NCBI GenBank assembly: GCA_000469685.2 | Contig: LS997563.1 | Location: forward strand, 22,062,935-22,126,934 | Direction: 5' to 3' | Origin: Haemonchus contortus | Lineage: Eukaryota; Nematoda; Chromadorea; Rhabditida; Trichostrongylidae | Length of the DNA stretch: 64,000 bases | Shown: one piece after another, positions 55,809-64,000 of the stretch | Layout: every line of letters begins with the position of its first letter | Numbering within the stretch: the first letter of the stretch is position 1 | Program-made: the position numbers and the translations under genes | The notes under the pieces: model-generated | What the model was told of the DNA's origin: nothing | The model's database searches: none | The model's input: only the letters and a program-made list of their open reading frames with translations

Positions 55809-58800
55809 ATGACGTCGCTGTCAAGTCAGCTTCAGTCACTTCGCACTGCAGTTGCTCAGCATCAAACAGTAGAGCGGCGGCATGTTTCATTATTGTTTAC
55901 AAAAAAGGAGGCAGAGGTTCTCGACAGGGAAACTATTTATAATATAGGTGCGCTTTCATGTTGCAACTGTTGTCTTGATATTATGTTATCAGTGATATTT
56001 TCAAATTTCCTGTTTAGGCTGTACGGGTCTGCGAAAACTGAAGCAGCTTGATCCAGAATTCCTACCCAGTAACGATCTTTTTGAAGAGTCTCGGCAACAT
56101 TTCCAACGCTCCTTAATAACCAATGAAGAAAATATAGCCCTCAACGAAAAGATTGAAAAGCTGCTATTTCAACTTTCTCCGTATGTGCAGCACTTCGCAT
56201 GTCAACAAGTCTTGGAATGGCTCATTTTCAAATACCAAGCAAGTTTTTTTTGTTTGCGAGCAACATCTTTCTTTCTTACACCTGGCTGTTTCAGATTTAC
56301 GCCTACAATGCAGAGAGCTTAATCCTTACATTTATTCCTTTTCACGAAACTAACCTTTTTGGCCGTCTGCTCTCTATTCTTGATTATAACTTCGCAACTT
56401 CCAAAGATTGGGCGTTTCTGGAAGGTTTCAGCAAAAAGGAGTATCCTGTTCCTTTCAGCTCCGTGAGTTGATTAGGATATTCTTGTTAAACGCCGCTCTC
56501 CTATGATCTTCCTTAAACAGATTGTCAAGAGCACTGCCTCGAGTACTCACTCGTTGATCACTCGGATTGGTGACCATCTCAATCGTGGAATTCAGGTAAA
56601 CAGATCTGCGGTTTCTAGATGTAACAAAATAAAGCAGTATTTGTACATTCAGTTAGTTGGGAAAGACTTTCTGGAGAAGAAGTGTCATGTACTGTTCACC
56701 TTTTATGCAAAGCTTCTAATAGCCGTATTGGAAGAGTCTTCAAAAATAGATGATTCTTTGTTGGCTAAAATTATCCCGCTCCTCGCAAGTGGGCTCAAGT
56801 AAGTTTTGCCTTCGCATCGCTTTCTGAAACCTTCCTATCGCAACGCATTCACCAAGTGTTTCTGAATAGAGGTGTCCATTTAATCGCATATTGGAGAGCT
56901 GGCGTAAAAAACAATTTATGGCATGGGTTCGATTAGATGATTGGGGTTTTACCATAAGGTAAGTATGATAAGTAGTATCTGCTTTCTCTAAAACTGTTAG
57001 CACCAAGGCATGGTCAGGAATATAATGGCTAGTTGTACAACGATGCTGACAAAGTATTCTCCGCAAGGAGGTGGGAAAGTGGAAAGTGTGAATGGTCCCA
57101 AAAACTGGGGAAATAGACCATAGTAAAGGGTTCTGCTGATTTATGAATAAAAGAAGGTTAATAATTACAAGTATAGTTTTTAAAGAATCCGCGTACTTTC
57201 GTGGTACTTGTTCCTTGTCAATTACATTACAAATATTGTCTCTTTGTCATGATTACAATTACTGCAATGATATATTCATTCATTACGCGTGAGCTAGCTT
57301 TCTTTTACTGTATTGCTTATGCTATTGTTCAGAAGCGCTCTTCCTTCCTTCCGTGAAACAACACTGATGGTGATTTGTCAGCTGGTCATTGCCGTAAAAT
57401 TAACACCAGATGTTGTGTCATCACTTACAAAAGCTGTCTTAATGGTGAGTGCTATTTACTCTTACCAATTCCCCGTCTTACATACCCGCTCTTTTTTGTG
57501 ACAATTTCGTACTTTTCAGCGATTTTCGAACATTTCAACCTACAGCGAGCAAAGTTCTGTTAATTCTAGCCTTCGGTGGAATTAACTGAACTTTCCTCAT
57601 AACAGGTTACCACTACCTTCCTTTGGCATTTTTTGTGTCAGTGTTATCAGACCCTTTCAACGTAGTTTGATTCCACTTTTTGCATTTTTTGGGAACAGTT
57701 TCTACGAATGAGCGGTGAGGAGTGAACACGGGTTTTCCACAAAACGTTATAGCAACTTCTTTCACGTTGTACCCTCACGCTTCAGCTCTCCCACAGGCGC
57801 TGTTGTTGAGATTGCTAATGGCTGCGAATGAAGCTATTCATCAACTCTGGCTTTACCAGGGGAGGATCTTCACATAGTGTGGAACTTTGAATGGAGACCT
57901 GAATTAATCGTTACAGTTGGGAATGGTGTTCACATTGTGCGTCATCGGAATTCGCTTGAAGATATTATTAATTTGCTGGGTTTTCATCGAAATAATCTGA
58001 CTTGTGCCGCGAGCACTTCAAAATGTTTGAAAAGTGGGAAACGGAAATTTGGTCTAATTGCGACAAATTTTACGTACATTGTCCCTTTATGTCACGTTGA
58101 AGTCGGGATTTTTGTCTTAGCGCAAAGCCTAGTTCCCCTCAAAACGTTTTTCGACGGACTCCATCATTTATTTTCAGAAATTCCGTTTATATCCACAGGA
58201 AAGTACGCTACCAACCTTAATTGTCATATGTCAACAACAAGTGGTGGAGTCGCTACCGAGGAAGTGAGCAGTATAATATTAGCTAGGAACTAGTTCGAAT
58301 CATTTCAACTTCCTCTTATCTTTTGTTATCATCAGAGCAATCCTGAAAATGTTGCGCGCGGAACAAAATATATGGACCACATTGAAGGGATACCGAGAAA
58401 CAACTGACTTAACTCCACTTTTGAGTGCTCTATGGACCACGTTGCTCTCTATAGCTAATGAAGGTGCATTTCGTGACTTTTTGCTCTGTGATTCATATAC
58501 TTCAAGTCGAAAAAAACTTTTAGAGTCTTATGAGGAAGATCACAAGCAGTGCCTGTACGCATTGCGAGAGACCTCTTATCCTGAAGATCTTTATGCTTCT
58601 CAAGCAGCTATATTCTTAACGAAATTGCTTCAATACCCTGAACTGCGGGGGCTTGATGACAACAAAAAGTTTGGGAAGCATGTCTATAGCATGGTAGCCA
58701 GGTTGGTCCTTCTTTGTAAAAGTTAAGCTCGTCAGTACATATGTTTTTAGATTCTCAGATCAGTGGCAAAAACTTTGTGAGGAGTGGACTTCACGTGACG

Positions 58801-61800
58801 AGAGGGTTCTTGCCAATGTTGTTCGAAAATACGACTTAGAGCCGCTTATGGTGGTTCGTTGTCTTGTTGCGAATTTGCACCACTGATTAATTTTGTTTTC
58901 CAGAATTGTGGATGGAGAGGTTTGATTATAGTTATCGTATGGAATGTTGCTCACAACTAGGGAAGCAGATTTGAAACTTTCGTCAAACAAACATGAGCGT
59001 ACAAAGTTCTTCTGAATGAAGGCGGTGTCGATTTGAAATGTGAAGTTGGATCACCTACATAAGCGTTGCCTTGGAGCCATCTTAAAGCTCTCACTCTCCA
59101 TACGGTGGAACTCCGTTTGCCTCCAATCATCTTATTACCTCCGCAGAAGTCTTCTTATCCAGCCATAGCTTTACCACAAAACTCACTGGAAAGGGAGCGC
59201 ATAATTTTTTCTGACGTTTACTCGAATTGCGTCTTCTTGCAGGGATACCGGAAAGGCAGAGGCAAAGCCAAAGGTCAACTAAGTAATATGTAACGAATTG
59301 CAATTAGTGGTAAAAAACCTGATAGAAAAACCCTATTTTGTCGGCCCAGATATTTTGTTTATGCAGCATAGCTCAAATTTACAACCTGGCAGTTTTGAAC
59401 TGTTGTTTAGAAGCGTGACAAAAATCCACTTACAAGGAAAACGCTTTCTAAAAGTTATGGCGATGACAAGCCCCTCTGCGCTCAAGGGAACTGTCTTCTT
59501 ATTCTTCTTATTCTTTAGCGTTTGTCCCGCTTGTCAGCGGGGTCCGCTTTTTTGATATGTCGACGCCACTTCTCCCGATCGAACGCTTAATCGGGGCGGA
59601 TGTTAACCGCTTTAAGGTCTTCGTGCAATGTATCGAGCCAGCGCTGCTTTCGACGTCCTCTAGGCCGTTTTCCGGGCACATCAAGGTTGAGACCGGTCTT
59701 ACGGACACTGTCATTCTTTGCGCGAAGAGTATGATCATACCATCGTAGACAAGCTTCGCGCATTTTATCGACAATGGGCGCAACTCCGAATCGCTCCCTG
59801 ATGGCGTCATTACTCATACGATCTAAGCATGTTAGTCCGGCTGTCCAGCGCAGCATTTTGGTCTCCATCACTCTGAGACGGGCTTCAACCTCTTTGGTTG
59901 CAGGCTAGCATTTAGCGCCGTAAATTGCAACCGGCCGGATGACGGTTCTGTAGATCTTGGATTTGAGGCGCTCAGAGATCTTCTTATCGCAGAGTACGCC
60001 AGTCATTGAGCGCGACTTCAACCACGCTGCATTCACGCGAGAATTCGTTTCAAAACCCAGGCTGCCGTCAGACGCAATTGCCGATCCAAGGTACTTGAAG
60101 GTTGTTGTCCGTGTGAGCTTAGTGCCATTGATCTTGATAGAGCCTGGCTCGCTCGAATCAGTGGTCAAGTACTCATTCAGTAATCAGTTCAAGGGAAATG
60201 TCTTTGCAATTCAAATCGGCGCTGAATTCAACGGTTTTTGAATGCTCATAATTTGTTTTCAAAACTCGTAGGATAGTTTTAAATTGCCTACTTCTCAATG
60301 ACATTCCTAGGTGTAAATTCAGAGTCACTAGTGGAGTCGAAACCTTCTCGTGGTGATTTCATCAACGAAATGATTGCTGAGCTGTTCAGGTTCATGCTCC
60401 AACCGAAGCAAAAAGGAAGCGCACCCGTCGAAGATCCGGTTCAATCCGAAAAAGCTTCTGTGATTCTGGCACGGCTGACGAACCACAGGTACTTTATTGA
60501 GCATGTTTTGAACTTTACTTCATTTATCTTCTCCGTTCGCCCATTTTTGTGCATATTATAGTTTTCTTAGTTAGGTTGAAGATCTTCTAGACAGTACCTG
60601 CTCTGTCTTACACTTGCAAATGGTGGAATTCAATTCAGTTTAACAAAGCGTCCCTGAATAGACTGATTTTACACGTAATGTGCTACATTGTTTTCCAATT
60701 GGGTTGTAAGGTGATCTTGCAAAATATCGAAATCCAAAGTAGCGTAAGGTCTCGAAATGTAAGCACACTTGATGCAATGTAGAGCACCCCGTCATTGCAA
60801 CGGCCGGGCTCGTTGCTAGTTGATAGTTTTTTAAATATTCTCCGGTCCACCCATTCAATTATTTACCCCCTTTTCTCCAGTATCTCGTTAAATTAGAAAT
60901 GTTCAGTTCTACTCCTAACCGGCTGTTTTTGCCGGCAAATTTATTTAACAATATTTAACAGAAGCAACGGGGAATTTTGAAAATCTTAAAAAGACTTTCA
61001 AAATTCTCCATTGCTTCTGTTAAAAATGCGTTGATGGAGCGAAACATCGTTAGAGATTTTCACGCTCTCGAACAACGACTCATCAGCCCGCAGTGTTGGT
61101 GGCGTTGTCCTTTGCATCTCTTCCTTATAGAGAGGTTAGATAGGCGCTACAATATGGCTTCTTAATCAAGAGTGATATACTCTCGAGGCCACTTTGGTGG
61201 TAGCTGGACTTGTTTATCAATCAAATATGCAAAATCACCAATCATTTTTCCGCTTGATTGAAACGCGGCAATGAAAAAGTTGGGATTTTGGCTCGTTGAT
61301 TACATTACTTTGATGCGAACTCTATATACCACCTTGGGCGTTTTGCATACGCCCTTGTCACCGTGACCTACCACATACGATCTGGGCGAATGGTTCCGAT
61401 TAATTGTGAACATTGCAAGAATTTGCGAAGTTTTATAGTTGTCCTTTTACATGAAGTTGCTGTCTGTTTCGAAGCTCGACACCAGTAGTTGGGAGCAGTT
61501 CAGGATCTATGACACTTAAGCGAAAACGAATAAATAGTGTAAAAATCGAGTAAAACCCCGCCCAAGGTAGGCGCGTGATCAAAAAAAACGTGGTGGGACT
61601 AAACTTTCTTTCTTTTTCGTTTTTTTCGTTCCTAGAATATCTCGAAGAGTAGCAGTTTAATTTAGTTGAAGTGTGGGTCGATGTATGTTATGGGTGAAAT
61701 CCGTTGATGAGCAGGGCTTCTCCCAAATGGGTGGTGTTGTTGCCACGAAAACTCCCAAGTGGGTAAAACGGCAGCTTAGGTCTAACGAAAATTCACAAGA

Positions 61801-63974
61801 AAACGAAACAAAAAACCGTCAAAGATCGAAGTGGAATTCAGTGAATGGTTTTAAATGAACCACAAACATCTCAACTCTGTTACAACCTGTCCGCGCGGAA
61901 AGGAGGTGGAGCCGCAGTTATAAATTGCACCCAGTACCGGGGCTTTCAATGAGCAACGAAAATATAAATAAGGATCAACTAAGAGAAAGGGATTCACAGC
62001 CGGCCAGGTTCGTCACCAAGTGGGTGAGCATTGGGAATTCTCAAGAAGGTTTAACGATAGCCTGGAGAACGAAAAGGCAGGTGTGGCAGGATTGTTATAC
62101 ATAGAAGTGCAGACGTAGCTAAAATTGGAAAATCCTTCAGGCAGGCAGTTTCCGCATCAAGAGTGGAAAAGGCCTGGGGGCACTATTAGAGGCGGACATA
62201 ACAGAGAATTGATAAAACAAAAACATTTTATGACGAGTCTGTTGTCAAATGCACAAGATACTTCATAGATATGTTAACAGAGTGATTACGGTACAAAAAT
62301 CGCAATTCAAATTAGTACCCAAAGACTAAAGTAAGCCACTTACTGTAGTTTTCTTGGACAGAACAAGCTTGCGTCGTTTGATATGGTATCGTCCTTTACG
62401 AACAATAGTTTGAAGATGCTTAAGGAGCGCATGGCAGCTTATAGGGCTCGTACTTTTGTCAAGGCTTTATGGAACAGTTCTCAAGAGCAGCAAATGTAAT
62501 GAGTTCACGAGAATTGACGTGTGGCTGTAACCCAACGACTATAACCAGCAGTCGTCGGGTTACAGTCGGGTAAATTTGCAGGCCAATCGAGTCAGGAATA
62601 AGGTCAGAAGCATTTTTTGGGAACGAGCCCTGAATCTTTTGCACTCAGTGCTGTCTTGTGGGGTTTTTGTCCAATGGAGGGAGTTCACTCCCCAATTCAA
62701 GTAAAGTTGTCACGAAGAATGATTCGTCCCTTTTCGGAGGTTTTTATCCCTGATAGTGGCTCTACTCGGAGAATTAAACTTCTCCACACCAAGCACCCTT
62801 TAATCAGCTAGGTGCCGAAGTACTTGCCTCGTGCAAATAGCGAACCACGTGTTCTTCCTTTCAAACGTCTTTTCTTCATAGTCGCTATGAAGCTGCGGAA
62901 TCTTATATAGATGTAACGTATGTATTTCATTGTGATGTATTTTTCTGAATGGGAAGGCTCCCCTCTAGAGGCTCTTTTCTATTTTCATTTTCATTATTCT
63001 GCGGGGTCAAACTCTCTTAGAAGAACGTGACATACATAAAGTTTTCTACCATTTTTATCACTCAATCTGTTGATTAGATGTGAGAATTGGAGTACTCTAG
63101 GGATTTGGTAGCCGCTACATAAATAGTATTGAGAAGTAGTGGTTTTTTTTTATATCGGCGGGTTTGTACCTGTGCTCAATTTTTTCTCCTGTTGTATAGT
63201 TTAAAAGTGGTTGTTCACAATAATTTGCAGGAAAAAAATGCTTTGGAACGGGCAGAAATCATGGCTTCTTCATCTGATTTCGTTCGGCGATTAGAGTTTG
63301 TTGGCGACCCTCTAAAGAAAGCTCGAGAGTGGATTAAAAAGGAAAAGTGGGATAAGGTAAGTATCACTCTGAAGTTTTCAGTTTTACGCCACATCGATAT
63401 CTCTTTCAATATGAGGTCTGCATAAATTAGTTTATTGTAGCCTGGAAATATCGTCTGATATCCATAGTCTTACCTTTTCCATCTCAGTTTTTAATCTCAA
63501 CTTAAGAGAGGCTTTCTAACTCATTGCACTATAATGCTCTAGCTTGTTTCCTCCGAATTCCTTCAGATGGTCTTTATTTTATTAGACTTTTTGTATGGAA
63601 TATTTAACAAGATAAGATTTCCTTTGTACAGTTGCATTTTATAATTCTAGGTGTCGTGGGCTTTCGATGAAATGAGTTCACGCAAATCTTATTTCTCTGA
63701 TAAGGTTGACGGGGACATTGAGAAATTCGTCCTCGAGGTGATCCAAGTTGCAGTCAAAAACCCGAAGTGTCCCGTGATTGAGAAAGCATGCTCTGTGCTT
63801 GCGGAGGTATTTCAAAAGAAGATCTTCCTGAATTCGTAGAAAAAGATATCTAACGAAGGAACGATTCAGGTAAAACTTCGTAGCGATTTTGTCTTAGAGC
63901 TTCTGTCTCCTTATAATGCAGCTGCTCCTGCTCCAAAAAAAGTAAAGTCGACGATTGGAGAGAATTTAGCAGAG
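55809..63974 (+). CDS. HEAT repeat-containing protein 1 (UTP10-like), 5' part
   Basis: HEATR1/UTP10 is a nucleolar component of the small-subunit processome, needed for early pre-rRNA processing. The start 'MTSLSSQLQSL' and 'EAEVLDRETIYNIG', continued by exon 2 'CTGLRKLKQLDPEFLP', match the animal N-terminus. Later matches include 'LTFIPFHETNLFGRLLSI', 'FTFYAKLLIAVLEE', 'TLPTLIVICQQQVVESLP' and 'LKGYRETTDLTPLLSALW'. Supported exons: 55809-55947, 56018-56238, 56295-56462, 56521-56595, 56653-56798, 57333-57444, 58199-58263, 58336-58701, 58751-58850, a split one near 59316-60233, 60323-60488, 63231-63356, 63651-63806 and 63870-63974. The intron at 56239 is GC-AG. Phases fail between 58850 and 59316 and between 60488 and 63231, so exons are missing there. 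The gene leaves the window (about 2100 residues in animals). Confidence 0.85.
59498..60188 (-). mobile_element. LINE 3' fragment inserted in HEATR1, with 16-bp TSD
   Basis: On the minus strand the insert encodes the end of a non-LTR reverse transcriptase: 'TTTFKYLGSAIASDGSLGFE' and 'KSRSMTGVLCDKKI' (60168-59905), then 'METKMLRWTAGLTCLDRM' and 'LDVPGKRPRGRRKQRWLDTL' (59871-59587). It ends in a tandem AAGAATAAG-type tail (59498-59516), that is, no poly(A). Flanks read 'TCAAGGGAACTGTCTT' (59482-59497) and 'TCAAGGGAAATGTCTT' (60189-60204), a 16-bp duplication with one mismatch. The insert is 5'-truncated. One stop breaks the frame (59905 region). It is a different LINE family from RTE and from the CR1-like copy at 5290. 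Confidence 0.88.
60489..63230 (+). other. Long HEATR1 intron region with unresolved exons
   Basis: No exon could be fixed in these 2.7 kb, yet the phases of the flanking exons do not match, so at least one must lie here. The frame at 62617-62811 is protein-like but unsupported. The segment also holds the hairpin at 60953-61026, a small palindrome at about 62518-62572 and a weak minisatellite-like 'AACCCCGCCCAAGGTAGGCG' at 61555. Confidence 0.5.
60953..61026. repeat. Near-perfect 74-bp hairpin in HEATR1
   Basis: The arms 'ATTTAACAGAAGCAACGGGG' and its continuation to 60987 pair with 60990-61026 over about 35 bp with few mismatches, leaving almost no loop. It could be a tiny MITE. On RNA it would form a long intronic stem. 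Confidence 0.75.
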
Positions 63975-64000
63975 GTACGTGTCAGATCTTATTAAGGTAA

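Noticed and set aside
57877..58293. A 138-codon open frame in HEATR1
   Set aside because: It overlaps the true exon 58199-58263 in a different frame. The exon frame that matches HEATR1 ('TLPTLIVICQQQVVESLP') joins in phase to both neighbours, so the longer frame is chance.
62518..62572. Palindrome around 'AACCCAACGACTATAACC'
   Set aside because: The arms are short and imperfect, with no flanking duplication or second copy in the window. Noted only as part of the intron.
63807..63839. A 33-bp intron after 'SVLAE' in HEATR1
   Set aside because: It is too short to be likely. Using the acceptor at 63869 gives a 63-bp intron and an in-frame exon ('VKLRSDFVLELLSPYN') that continues to a good donor.

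Overview
The window is eukaryotic and most likely from a clade V (strongylid, hookworm-like) nematode. Introns are short and GT-AG, with one GC-AG case. Both recognisable host genes have a 3' splice acceptor just upstream of the ATG, as expected for spliced-leader trans-splicing. The transposon content (RTE and CR1-like LINEs, a Penelope-like GIY-YIG element, Tc1/mariner elements, tRNA-derived SINEs) fits that group. The species is inferred, not proven.

Layout. From 1 to about 48 kb the window is mostly gene-poor repeat DNA. An inverted pair of 1.6-1.7 kb minisatellite arms (2.3-3.9 and 9.3-11.0 kb) encloses an RTE remnant and a nearly full-length but dead CR1-like LINE. A solo third arm lies at 28.5-29.6 kb. 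Two fold-back elements (11.3-12.6 and 25.0-26.4 kb), several hairpin MITEs, five tRNA-derived SINE copies, degenerate RTE pieces, a Penelope-like fragment and a Tc1-like transposon with intact ends follow. On the minus strand between 35.6 and 41 kb lie isolated coding exons, two of which together look like a BTB domain.

The right side is gene-rich. RPA2, the 32-kDa subunit of replication protein A, is complete on the minus strand at 48.7-51.3 kb in eight phase-consistent exons. HEATR1/UTP10, a large HEAT-repeat protein of ribosome biogenesis, starts at 55.8 kb on the plus strand and runs off the window end. Between these divergent genes sit a Mutator-like MITE with a perfect 9-bp target duplication, a bandit/Hsmar1-like mariner with intact ends, and a second MITE lying within 100 bp of the HEATR1 start codon.

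Two observations stand out. One is the family of minisatellite arms: GC-hairpin units, a CA tract and a conserved outer end, seen in inverted-pair, solo and eroded forms. The other is a 691-bp LINE 3' fragment bounded by a 16-bp target duplication, which appears to sit inside a coding exon of HEATR1.
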